Part shown: one piece after another, positions 53,111 to 63,633 of the stretch
Numbering within the stretch: position 1 is the first letter of the stretch
Layout: each line of letters begins with the position of its first letter
Source of the DNA: Taudactylus pleione
Lineage: Eukaryota; Chordata; Amphibia; Anura; Myobatrachidae
Reading direction: 5' to 3'
Assembly (NCBI GenBank): GCA_031769625.1
Contig: JAUIMM010000171.1
Span: 1,426,001 to 1,490,000 of the forward strand
Length of the DNA: 64,000 nt
The notes under the pieces: model-generated
What the model was told of the DNA's origin: nothing
Databases searched by the model: none
What the model saw: only the letters and a program-made list of their open reading frames with translations
Made by a program: the position numbers and the translations under genes

Positions 53111-55570
53111 TATATAAAAAAAAATCTACGTTCCATAGGCCACATATTAAGATAATGCAGTAAGTGGTTTAGATCTGCTGCTGATCAGTAGAACCTGGTT
53201 CTTACATAATTTGATTGCTATCAATTTTTCTAAATATCTTTTTGCTTCTATTATCTTTTTGATATAATATTTTTTTTGGATAGTGCTTATATTTAAATGT
53301 TTTAAAGTAACTAGGAATAAACTTTGATATGTTTTAAACTTGAAATTTCTATTCGAGTGTACCCCTTCATTTGAGTACTGTTGCCTCTTTCTATGTTGTA
53401 ACTTGAATTGCTCATGGGTGCATCTCTGAATTAAATTTGCTTTATTGGTGGTTTCTCATTGAATGTCTGTATATGCCACTATCAGTGTAATTTATAATTT
53501 TATGTAGAATTATTTCCACCTGTGCAATTATACCACCTCCCTGTTCCCACATACCCTTACAGTTCTAAGCTATCACTTTGGATTCTAGTCAGAGGTCTCA
53601 GAAGGGTCAGTACATGGAACAGCAAAGGTTGGAACTGCGCAAGACACACCAACTAGCCCACAGAGAAACTTGGAAAGAAGAACAAAGCACATTAAGACTC
53701 AAATATTTCTGGAACACCTATTAGTCCAGAGGGACAAGGTCCTTGTTCAGTAATTCAGGGCCTTCATCCTGATTGATACTGAGCAATAGGTGGAAGTCTG
53801 ATCCGTATGTAGCAGTTGAATGATTTCTGGGGAACCCTTCCTATAAAATCAAACATGAGGGATTATTAGGTCCAATTAAAACATACCACCAGCAAAACCC
53901 GCTTCATATAAGTCGGGAGGTTAGGAAGCCTTGGACTACATGTTGGGTACCAAAGAAGCGAGGGATCTTTGAGGAATGACTTGACACAGCAATAAGGTGT
54001 GTGCAAAGCAGTCCCAGAAAGGGAATGATGCATCTTAGAGTGAGGAGGGAAGTGGCCTTTATTATAGAATCACCCCATCCCTAGGTGACCATAATGTCTA
54101 ATCTGATTCTAGCAGCCTTAGCCAGGATTAGAGGTTACTTTACCTCAGTTTCCCTGAAATAGGTAGTAGTGGTGACGATGACATTGATACCTCAATGGTG
54201 ATGGTCCTTAGCTTATTTACATTTAATATGTTTAAATCAGGGTAAAAAAGACTCTGAGGGTTCACAGAGCCCAAACTCAGTGTCTCCTGAGCCCGTTGAT
54301 GAATTGTATGGCCTTCAGTGATTTTGACATGAAACATTTGGAGGATCAACTGAGGTGTCCCAAATAATACATTTGAGTGTAGTGTATTCTTGACCCTATT
54401 TTGGGTGGCTCCCAGCAGTATGTGTTGGGTTCTGAGATGTGAGGGTTCAGTTTTACTCGGTTCTTTTCACCAAAATTATCACAAGTTCGGATTAGTTCAG
54501 ATTAATTTTATTGGCCATCCAAAACACATGATAGCCAATAGCCAATAAGATGCCATTTCTGAGATCCAAATATATCCGAGTAAAACTGAACCCGCACATC
54601 TTTAGTTCTGAATGAGTTGGTTGAGTTATTATACTGTTTAGTACAGATAACTATTGTACAAGTAGTGTCCAGGTAACCAGAGCAGATTCTGGGGCCAGAA
54701 CACCAAGGGGAGAGTGAACCCCCATGGACCCCTTTAAATAAGAGGGAGTGTTAGTAGAGTTTAAAAGATTGAGAAAAGTTATGTATATGTTGGATTACTA
54801 TATATGTAATAACAATTATACTTTAAAGTAAAGGTACAAAAGACTATTGTTAATGGCCCTTGTGAGAAGCTTCCAAGTGTTTCTAGAAACCCATGCTGCT
54901 GGACTGCTGAGGGAAGTGTGATGACTAGGCAGGAGAGCCTTGCGGATAGAGAGAGAGTGAAGCTATAAAAAAGCAGGAGCCTGGTGGGAAAGTCAGTTCC
55001 ATTCAGGCTGAGAGCAAGTGGGGTGTGGTCGCATATGTATGAGGAAAGGCGGTCTTAGCTCTTGTGTGACAGAGCAGACAGAATTATATGCTGGCATTAA
55101 TCTGGTGAGGAGCATCTGTCAAAGCCACTACTGCATCTTTATGTTAATGCCACAGCAAATGGGTATCCTATTGACCTGCCAACCAACAGTAGTGCAAATC
55201 TGCCAAGAGGCACTGTGGCAGACCATCAGCCGCTCCATTGAAAATGACATCTGCAACACCTACACACCTGTTAGCCACCCCCCAAGCTACAACCAAGAAA
55301 TGCCCATTGAAATTGCATGGATCTGTTACAAGTCCAGTCCAGGACTTGCACATGGCTCAAGATTCTCCTGCTACTCTCCCCACTGGATCTGCTCCCAGGA
55401 GATCAGGACAGCTGAGACCAGGGCTGGGTTCCTCCCAGGTCACCTGATGAGTCCTTCCTCTATTTTTACACACTGGAGTCTAGCTGCCTTGCCAGCTATA
55501 GCGTTTATTTCACAGCGCTCGGCTCAGCTGCATGGTCAGCTATTTTCTTCCAGCTATTTCTCCGTGGACT
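53111..55570. other. No gene firmly recognised; TATA-like region near 54960
   Basis: About 2.4 kb, mostly unclassified. 54480-54600 holds two inverted words, 'gagtaaaactgaacccgcac' and 'gagggttcagttttactcgg', marking a probable MITE with ends near 54440 and 54600. 54840-55180 has an LTR-like look: it begins 'tgttaatggcccttgtgag' and has 'gctataaaaaagcaggag' near 54963. A frame at 55018-55587 opens downstream but resembles no known family. A link to the Copia relic at 57.8 kb is possible but unproven. Confidence 0.35.
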
Positions 55571-55574
55571 GTTA

Positions 55575-55810
55575 CCCGGCTTCTTAGCCACTCCAGCAGC
55601 CATTTTCCCACAGCCTGCATACCCGGCTTCATAGCTACTCCAGCAGCCATTCTCCCACAGCCTGCATTCTCAGCTTCTTAGCCACTCCAGCAGCCAATCT
55701 CCCACAGCCTGCATACCCAGCTTCTTAGCCACTCCAGCAGCCATCCTCCCACAGCCTGCATACCCGGCTTCTTAGTCACTCCAGCAGTCATTCTCCCACA
55801 GCTCGCACTT
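55575..55810 (+). repeat. Minisatellite, five 47-bp units
   Basis: Five consecutive units of about 47 bp, each with 'cggcttcttagccactccag' and then 'cagccattctcccacagcct'. Units differ at a few positions each. Confidence 0.9.
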
Positions 55811-55814
55811 TGGC

Positions 55815-56155
55815 CTCAAGCCACACCATCGGACTCAAGCCACAACTTCGGACTCAAGCTGCATCATCGGCCTCATGCCACATCATCGGCCTCAGTACAT
55901 AACATCGGACTCTAGCCATAACATCGGCCTCAAGCCATAACATCGGCCTCAAGCTGCATCATCGACCTCAAGCCGCAACATCGGCCTCAGGCCATAACAT
56001 CGGGCTATAGCTACAACATCGGCCTCAAGCCGCAACATCGGTCTCAGGCCATAACATCGGGCTCTAGCCACAATATCAGCCTCAAGCAGCATCAACAGTC
56101 TCAAACTGCAACATCGGCCTCATGCCACAACATCAGCTGCAAGTCGCTACCTTGG
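55815..56155 (+). repeat. Minisatellite, about seventeen 19-bp units
   Basis: Tandem array of a 19-bp unit close to 'cggcctcaagccataacat', roughly 17 copies with substitutions. It directly follows the 47-bp array but has a different unit and period. Confidence 0.9.
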
Positions 56156-56558
56156 CCTCAGCTGTTCCACCCAGCCACTCAGCCAAATCCTTGGCACCAG
56201 CTTCATCTTCACCGGTTGGTCCACTGCTACAGCTATCTGGTGCAAACACCTCCATTAGTGTCAGCTTACTATCGATAAGACTTTTCCTTCCACCAGGTCT
56301 GCACCGCTCTTCCACAGGGATTCTTGGGTGTCGGATCCCCGACATCCGTAACAGGATCTCCATGCAATTTTGATCTGTGTTCCCTGGTGGTAGCCATCAG
56401 GACACTTATGCAGTGCATCTCGGACTCATGCAAAGAGGGGTGCTTGCGCTGATGCTTTCCCTGTGTCTGACTCAGAATCAGCCCTTAGAGTTTAAGATTA
56501 TTGTGAGTGTGTGTGCGGATTCCACTATGGGAACATAATCCAAATATGTTAAGGGAGG

Positions 56559-56830
56559 CAGTGTCAGACTGGAGCACAAAGGGCCCACCGGGGGAATGCA
56601 GTGGTAGGGGCCCATGCTTTGGGGTGTGACCAGTTACCACAGGGATGGGGTCAGCCCCAACAGAGGCTTGGACAGAGAATGGAGACCATGTAACTGACCC
56701 TATAATAGTGTAACAATGCATAATTCAAGTGTACAGTCTGAAACCTGACATTAGAACAAGTGGTGGGGCCCCCAGGCAGTGGGGCCCACCGGGGATTTCC
56801 CCTGTACCCCTGTGGGCCAGTCCAACCCTG
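56559..56830. mobile_element. hAT-type MITE, 272 bp, with exact 8-bp duplication
   Basis: The ends CAGTGTCAGACTGG and CCAGTCCAACCCTG are inverted repeats, and the flanks are identical 8-mers AAGGGAGG (56551-56558 and 56831-56838). It is a shorter relative of the element at 33803-34489, sharing the end sequences and 'gggcccaccgggg'. No coding sequence. Confidence 0.9.
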
Positions 56831-57054
56831 AAGGGAGGGATCACAGGAGGTTGCTGAAGTGTAATTTCAGCACTAAGGAAAAAGTAGTTCATTAACAAAG
56901 AAAAGTAAGTCTACAATCAGTGTCAGTTTAGGAATAATCAGTATTATTTTACTAGAGTCTGAGCACAATATCTAACATAGTGAGAATATTAATAACACTT
57001 GCAACAAATAAATGCACATGTTTCTAATGCTGTTTGCACATGTAACAGATAGAT

Positions 57055-57375
57055 CTGCAGATGACAGTTGTTCATACACACTGAACAACCATCATCTGTC
57101 ATCTAGCCGCAGGTTCCGCTGGCCGGGAAGCATTCGTGCATACCTCTCCGTGGCCTCTGCTGCAAGTGTATGGGTGGTTGGCTGACCGCCTGTACACACA
57201 ACACGATGCCCCAATATATCTGCAAATATGTTGGGCATCAGCTGTGCGGCACAGCTGGCACCATATGTCTGTGAACGATGTCGTTCACAGACATATCGCT
57301 GGTACACACTGACTGATGCACACAATATATATTGGCCAATCAATGATCGACCAATATATCTGCCAGTGTGTACTA
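57055..57375. repeat. Hairpin-rich repeat
   Basis: Successive hairpins: 'agatgacagttgttc' with 'gaacaaccatcatct' (57058-57100), 'tgtctgtgaacgac'-type arms near 57265-57295 ('gtctgtgaacga' and 'tcgttcacagac'), and 'aatatattggcc' with 'gaccaatatat' near 57325-57360. Related in style and in 'ggtacacactg' words to the 31.0-31.4-kb repeat. Confidence 0.65.
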
Positions 57376-57654
57376 AGAATATAAGTAAGTGGGTTAACTG
57401 AATGACTTTGCTTCTATTATGCAATATGCTTATGAAATTCATGTTAGGTATGTTAATGGTTGTTTATATTGTATTACCCCTGTCAAGAAGAAAATACAGA
57501 AGTATAGATCTGGTTCAATAAACTCTTTTGCTTTTTCTAAGTGTTATTTATTACTGCGTAATTCGCTAGTTGGAGATAAGGTCAAAGATAGAGGTATTGT
57601 AAATTTTTATTTAAAGTGAGAGGTTAATACATCTGGCTATTGCGATAACTTTTG

Positions 57655-58145
57655 TTCATCCTGGAGGTGTTCCCAAGTCCACTTCAAAGTATCAGTTAAA
57701 ACCAGAGGCTTTGGTGGAGGCACCTAAAAATGGATAAGGTAACATCATAAGGGAGAAGGTTTTAGTCTAAGTAATCAGGGAAAACAATAAAATACTAAAC
57801 GCTCAACACTTGGTTACACAAAAGTTTGAGAAAACTGTAAGTATGGATCTACAAACTTTTTGTGATGACGTTTGGGGATCAAATGCGGATGATAGGCATT
57901 CCTACAATGAATACCAGTTTACCTTAATGCACACAGATATCAGCTGGGCTAGCAGAAAACAGCCTACAATTGCCTTGTCTACTACCAAAGCAAAGTATAT
58001 GAGAGTTGATAGATAGTACTTTGAGCAATGTGAGATATATAGTTAGTGAGGAGAATCTTGCTGATGTTAACAAAAGCTTTGACGTCACATGTACTGACTG
58101 TCATTCTATTAAAATGTTGGCTGGAATGTATTTGAAATACTGATG
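57655..58145 (+). pseudogene. Ty1/Copia RNase H relic
   Basis: The frame 57810-58016 reads 'DVWGSNADDRHSYNEYQFTL' and 'ISWASRKQPTIALSTTKAKY', the RNase H domain that ends Copia pol; the family has 'ALSTTEAEYMA' here, so the catalytic Glu is replaced by Lys in this copy. In a neighbouring frame 'VSEENLADVNKSFDVTC' near 58050 matches the usual C-terminal 'ENLADVLTK' region. No integrase or RT was found upstream. Copia elements are uncommon in vertebrates but known in fish and amphibians. Confidence 0.78.
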
Positions 58146-58669
58146 TATTATACTTGTTTATACCTTCTTGTGTTTTTGGTTACATATGTGGTAAGTCTGA
58201 TTTTGTGTAACCAGAGACAGCCTTGAGCGAAAGTGTGTGGAATATGCACCCTGCGCTGTCTCTGTCCGGCACTAGGACCCCAGATTGCCAGAGGTATGAC
58301 CTCCGACCTTGTGATACTGCACATGCGAGGCCATAGCGCACGTTTTCAGCTCCATCCTCCATGCTAGAAAGACATGCCCCTGGGATTCACCCCCATGTTA
58401 CACACACATACAGAGATGTCTTTATAGAGGCCAGTACCCTCTGTTAGTTCCACTGCAATACCAGCACTGTACCAATGCATGTATAGCACCAATGTGTATG
58501 CTCCACTGCCACCACTGTATGTACAAACGCAGGTGTGTGCTCCTACCTGTCACACACTACCTGCGCTCCCCTGGAAGGATCTGGTACATACATTATATAA
58601 GTGATGTATAGAGTACCTGTTATACATACCTACTGCATTAACCATGTGTTATCCTGTAAACCTGTTCTG
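58146..58669. other. No gene recognised
   Basis: About 0.5 kb of balanced composition. No frame or repeat recognised; possibly the 3' region of the Copia element, but no LTR could be shown. Confidence 0.4.
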
Positions 58670-58677
58670 CTTGGTTA

Positions 58678-59018
58678 CAGTGGCGTAAGTTCATCCTAGA
58701 CGTCTGGAGGCAAGTTATAATTTGGTGCCCCCCACATCACAGCCGCTGACATTACAATGTAGCAATTCGCATGCAGACAGGCTATAGATAGACGAAGTAA
58801 GCAGCTGATGGTCTGACATGGAGCTCTCCACTAGTGTATGGTGGCTTCTCTGGTGCCGGGAAGGGGTGCTATGTATTGGGCGGCCATAACGGTACACTCC
58901 GGGTACATAGTAACAGCCCTAAGTGGGGTGAATATGTTGTGGACAATGGAGGAGGTGCCCCTTCAGTGCTGGCGCCCAGCAGCAGGTGCCTCCATTGGCT
59001 CCCATAGTTATGCCCCTG
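58678..59018. mobile_element. hAT-type MITE, 341 bp
   Basis: The left end CAGTGGCGTAAGTTCAT and right end ATAGTTATGCCCCTG are imperfect inverted repeats. The flanks CTTGGTTA (58670-58677) and CCTGGTTA (59019-59026) agree at 7 of 8 positions. The ends resemble those of the minisatellite MITEs (8426, 46963), but the interior differs and has no array. Confidence 0.85.
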
Positions 59019-59257
59019 CCTGGTTAATAAACCTAAAAACTGGTTAAGTAAGTTATCTAATATGTGGCCTAACCTCCATTAACACACTGCTAATGCCTTT
59101 ATCAACTATAGGATCTGCCAATATTAACTTCCTGCCCTCAAGAGATGCTTCTTAACTAGATTCTAAAAAAGTAATGCTTCTGTTCAATTTAAAAAAAAAA
59201 ATGACCAACAGTATTTTAGCACATGTAGTCGGAGAAAACGTGCAATAGAAATCATGG

Positions 59258-59535
59258 GGATACATTCGGCATCCCTGCAGTCAAGATGCTGATGCTTACA
59301 TTACCGGCGCAAGAATCCCGATGCCGGTCAGAATCCTAGCAGTAGCAGGGTTGGGTTAGGTTTAGAGTTAGGCACTAGGGGGAGAGGGAGGATTAGGTTT
59401 AGGGTGTGGGGAGGAGGAGCTTAGGTTTAGGCACTAGGGAGGGAGGTTAGGGTTAGGTACCAGGGAGGGAGGGTTAGGGTAGGGAGAGGTGGAGGGCATC
59501 GGGATTCTGGCCAATGGGATCCCGAGCGCCGGCAT
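59258..59535. mobile_element. MITE with telomere-like repeats, copy 3 (opposite orientation)
   Basis: Starts 'gggatacattcggcatccct' and carries 'gggttaggtttagagttagg' and similar G-strand words (59345-59490), the reverse orientation of the array in the other two copies. It ends near 'gccggcatcctgtgccc'. The array is shorter. A target duplication was not found. Confidence 0.65.
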
Positions 59536-60190
59536 CCTGTGCCCAAAGTGAAATTATGATATCTGTCTAAAATATTTAGATACACAAAGGGTCTATTATA
59601 ACCCAAAACCTGGTGCTAGTTTTTTTCGAGTTTTCGAATATACTGTATATCTATAAAAAACAATATAATTTAAAAATTCTTTATATTCACATGTACACCA
59701 TATAATAGGATATATAGTGAGATATATAAAAATATAAACTCCCCACCTGTACCAAACCACTTACTAGTAGGTCCAAAAAAGGTGAACTGCTACAATAAAA
59801 ATAAATGTAAAATGACTGTGGCATTGGGGGATATTATCAGTAAAATCTGTGCTTATCTGTTCTCACTACTGTGCACCACATAGGCTGTCCTATATAATAG
59901 TACGTGTATGTATTGTATATAATTTTTTTGCTTGTTTTTCCTGTTGTTTTAATCAGTGTTCTACTCTGCTGTAATTTTTTTTAGATGGGATGTTGTCTGC
60001 TCAGTTTGCCCACACTGTATCTACCTTGTCTACATTAAAGACACTTTTTTGAATTGTCAAAAGGTGTTTTCAATACAGAGCTGGACACATTTTATGGTGG
60101 TTATTGTTATGTAGTCGTGTGTGGGGACTGTGGTCTGCATTTGGGGGATGGGGGTGAGTGATCACTTAAAATATGATGATCAGGTAAAGG
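59536..60190. other. No gene recognised
   Basis: AT-rich DNA without recognisable frames or repeats beyond short (TA)-rich stretches. Confidence 0.5.
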
Positions 60191-60195
60191 CAGTT

Positions 60196-60910
60196 GGCTG
60201 GCGCCTGCTGTAACTGGCAGGCCCAGTGACAGGGGGGGACAAAGGGGACACTTGTACCGGGTCCCAAGACTCTGAGGGGCCTCAGGAGTTTTGGGAGCCC
60301 AGTTCATGTGTCCCCCTTGCCTCTGCAGACAGGTACCAGCTGTGTAAGCAGGGCACCTGGCATGATGATTGCGGCTAGATGCTCCCAACTAGTCCTGGCA
60401 AACACAGAGAGGCTGGACCGACACAACATGCATGACATCATGATGTCATAAGACCGAGGAGCCGCCGGGTGTAAGAGCCCCCAGAGAAAACTGAAAAATA
60501 CAGGCAAACGCAGCAGGTAAGTGTTGGCTGAGGACGGGCTAGAGAGTCACGGGTTGGGTGGTGGGGAGCTACAGATGAAGAGGGTGGTAGACTCAGGGGC
60601 TGGGGGAGATGTGACAGGGGCTGGGGAAGAGGGGGGCATGTGACAGGGACTGGGGAAGAGGGGGAAATGTTACAGGGTGGGGAAGAGGGGGAGATGTGAC
60701 AGACACAGGGGCTGTGTGTGAAGGACATGGGAAGAGGGGTGTGTGACACAGGGGTGTGTGATGGAGGGCTGTGTGACAGAGGGGCTGGGGAAGAGGGGTG
60801 TGTGAGACACGGGCTGGGGAATAGGGGTGTGTGAGACACAGGCTGGGAATAGGGGTGCATGTGTGATGGGCTTGGATAAGGACTAGGAGAGGGTATAAGG
60901 GGCCCCAAAA
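60196..60910. repeat. Possible MITE with G-rich minisatellite
   Basis: Begins 'cagtgacagggggggac', a hAT-MITE-like start, and contains a G-rich tandem array at about 60590-60870 with units such as 'tgtgacaggggctggggaag' and 'gggtgtgtgagacacagg'. The right terminal repeat could not be identified. Long minus-strand frames over it (His/Ser/Pro/Thr repeats) are array by-products. Confidence 0.5.
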
Positions 60911-61229
60911 ACATGAGTGTACTGTGCTGTAACTGTAGTGCGGTCCATGCACAGACATGAGCCACTGGTCCAATGCACATTTCACTGTATGGTGGCTTGG
61001 TCAATGCCCAAGGGAAGGTAAGAATCTCCAGAGATCTACAAATACAGAACACTATGCACTGACTGAATCACTGCCACTTCCAGTACTGAAAAATGTGCCA
61101 GAGGTTTGGGTATATGGCATACCATGAGGAAACCAAAAGCAAGGCACCATGGATACAGTTTAGGACTATTATTATTGTGGAGTGTGGAACATTTATTTAT
61201 GCTGGAGACAGGGCATTTTATGTTTTTCA

Positions 61230-61560
61230 TTGGTTAATATAATTATTGTTTAAATGAGAAGGGTATTTAAAGAGAGTTATGCAGGATTCCCCTATACCTT
61301 GAAAAAGATCTCTCTTGGTGTTCAAAATGCATTGGTGGTGGGACCTCCTGCAGCTAGAAAAAGAACTTATCTGGAAAGAAAGAAGGACTGCTTGCAGTGA
61401 CTAAGATCCCAAACACATTTTACTGCAAAAAAACCTTCTTATTTCCAGTAGGAGTCCAAATCACCTGTTTGAGATTTTTTTATGTTTTATTGGTTATACG
61501 TTTGATGTATATTGTAATAAAATGTTTTATACTATGAACCTTTTTTACTTTCAGATTTAT
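61230..61560 (+). repeat. Penelope-like terminal region, tentative
   Basis: 'taccttgaaaaagatctctc' followed by 'ttggtgttcaaaatgcattgg' has the same layout as the motif at 2760 (CTTGAxxAAG... then GxAAxGCxTTGG), typical of the ends of Penelope-like elements. There is no coding part. Confidence 0.35.
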
Positions 61561-61990
61561 TAACACTGCTGGCTGAGTAACATTCCCAGGCTTGGGAAAG
61601 AAGATTCACAATAAGGGCAGGATGCAGCAAGCCGTGAAAAAATGCGGTTAAACCCCAAAAATGCTGGTTTGAGCGCATTTTTCATATGCACCAATCCCCG
61701 GAGTGCGAAGCACTCTGGGACTTGGCAGCAGTGGGTACCGCCATCTTCCTAGACCCAGAAGCCCCTCCACCGCGAAGGGCCGCTCTTACCGACAGAGCAG
61801 TCCTTTGCGGGGATAGTAATGCATACCAGTGTTACCAACGCCAGCATGCATGCAATGACTGGCAGAATGCATCGCATCACAAGTGTTTTATTTTACATGC
61901 CTATAATCCAGTTGGAATCTGTTAGTACTATGATTAGGGGGTGATCCCATCACATAGTTTCTCTAACAGTGGTGGCCTGTCAATTCACTA
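61561..61990. other. No gene recognised
   Basis: 'gcaggatgcagcaagccg' near 61617 may be the left end of a MITE. The frame at 61686-61925 resembles nothing known. Confidence 0.4.
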
Positions 61991-63633
61991 TACAGTGCAT
62001 CTGGAAAGTATTCACAGTGCTCCACTTTTTTCACATTTTGTTATTACAGCCTTATTCCAAAATTGAATAAATTCATTTTTGGCCTCAAAATTACTGTATA
62101 TACACAATATCCCATAATGACAACACATAAAAAGTTTTTTTGTTTTTTTTTGCAAATTTAATAAAAAAAAAAACTGAGAAATCACATGTACATAAGTATT
62201 CACAGCCTTTGCTCAATACTTTATTGATGCACCTTTGGCAGCAATTACAGCCTCAAGTCTTTTTGAATATGATGCCACAAGCTTGGCACACTATCTTTGG
62301 GCAGTTTCGCCAATACCTCTTTGCAGCACCTCTCAAGATCCATCAGGTTGGATGGGAAGCACCGGTGCACAGCCATTTTCAGATCTCTCCAGAGATGTTC
62401 AATCGGATTCAAGTCTGGGCTCTGGCAGGGCCACTCAAGGACATTCACAGAGTTGTCCTGAAGCCACTCCTTTTATATCTTGGCTGTGTGCTTAGGGTTG
62501 TTGTCCTGCTGAAAGATGAACCGTCGCCCCAGTCTGAGGTCAAGAGCGCTCTTGGGCAGGTTTTCATCCAGGATGTTTCTGTACATTGCTGCATTCATCT
62601 TTCCCTCTACACTGACTAGTCTCCCAGTTCGTGCTGCTGAAAAACATCCCCACAGCATGATGCTGCCACCACCATGCTTCACTGTAGAGATGGTTTTGGC
62701 CTGGTGATGAGCTGTGCCTGGTTTCCTCCAAACATAATGCCTGCCACATTGACGCCAAACAGTTCAATCTTTGTCTCATCAGATCAGAGAATTTTGTTCC
62801 TCATGGCCTGAGAGTCCTTCAGGTGCATTTTGGCAAACTCCAGGCAGGCTGCCATGTGCTTTTTACTAAGGAGTGGCTTCCCTCTGGCCACTCTACCATA
62901 CAGGCCTGATTGGTGGATTGCTGCAGAGATGGTTGTCCTTCTGAAAGGTTTTCCTCTCTCCACAGAGGAATGCTGTAGCTCTGACAGAGTGACCATCGGG
63001 TTCTTGGACACCTTCCTGACTAGGGCCCTTCTCCCACGATCGCTCAGTTTAGACGGCCGGCCAACTCTAGGAAGAGTCCTGGTGGTTCCGAACTTCTTCC
63101 ATTTACAGATGATGGAGGCCACTGTGCTCATTGAGACCTTCAAAGCAGCAGATATTTTTCTGTACCCTTCCCCAGATTTGTGTCTCGAGACAATCCTGTC
63201 TTGGAGGTCTACAGACAATTCCTTGGACTTCGTGCTTGGTTTGTGTTCTGACATGCACTGTCAAGTGTGGGACCTTATATAGACAGGTGTATGCCTTTCA
63301 AAATCAAGTCCAAACAACTGAATTTACCACAGGTAGACTTCAATTAAGCTGTAGGAACATCTCAAGGATGATGAGTGGAAACAGGATGCACCTGAGCTCA
63401 ATTTTGAGCTTCATGGCAAAGGCTGTGAACACTTATGTACATGTGATTTCTTAGTTTTTTTTTAATTAAATTTGCAAAAATCTAAAAAAAAAACTTTTTA
63501 CACGTTCTCATTTTGGGATATTGTGTGTAGACTTTTGAGGACAAAAATGGATTTATTCCATTTTGGAATAAGGCTGTAACGTAAAAAAGGTGGAAAAGGG
63601 GAAGCGCTGTGAATACTTTACGAATGCACTGTA
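61991..63633 (-). mobile_element. Tc1/mariner element, copy 2, complete ends
   Basis: The left end TACAGTGCATCTGGAAAGTA (61991) and the right end, read inverted, TACAGTGCATTCGTAAAGTA (63633) show inverted repeats flanked by TA. Length is 1643 bp. It is the same family as copy 1, with matching 5' region, transposase and ends, but lies in the opposite orientation. It does not have the MITE found in copy 1, which shows the uninterrupted form of that site. Confidence 0.94.
62213..63233 (-). pseudogene. Tc1-like transposase pseudogene, copy 2
   Basis: Minus-strand frame from 63233 begins 'TKSKELSVDLQDRIVSRHKS'; the codon aligned with the start ATG of copy 1 is ACG here, though an upstream in-frame ATG at 63252-63254 exists. 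The DNA-binding part is intact to 'SQAMRNKIL' (62784). After a stop and shift come '[20 protein letters not shown]' and 'FIFQQDNNPKHTAKI' (second Asp), a TAA near 62473, then 'PDLNPIEHLWRDLKMAVHRC' (Glu) to 62245. The last residues are in another frame. It is broken at different positions from copy 1. Confidence 0.92.

Noticed and set aside
55018..55587. 189-codon frame as a host gene
   Set aside because: No recognisable domain; it continues into the start of the minisatellite and sits in an LTR-like context. Left as unclassified.
55815..56155. Regular repeats that might suggest a CRISPR-like array
   Set aside because: Units are 19 bp and contiguous with no unique spacers, and the setting is a vertebrate-like genome. 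A minisatellite explains it.
60438..61052. 204-codon minus-strand frame rich in His, Ser, Pro and Thr
   Set aside because: It runs over the G-rich tandem array at 60590-60870, and the overlapping frame 60593-60985 is equally open. Low-complexity by-product.
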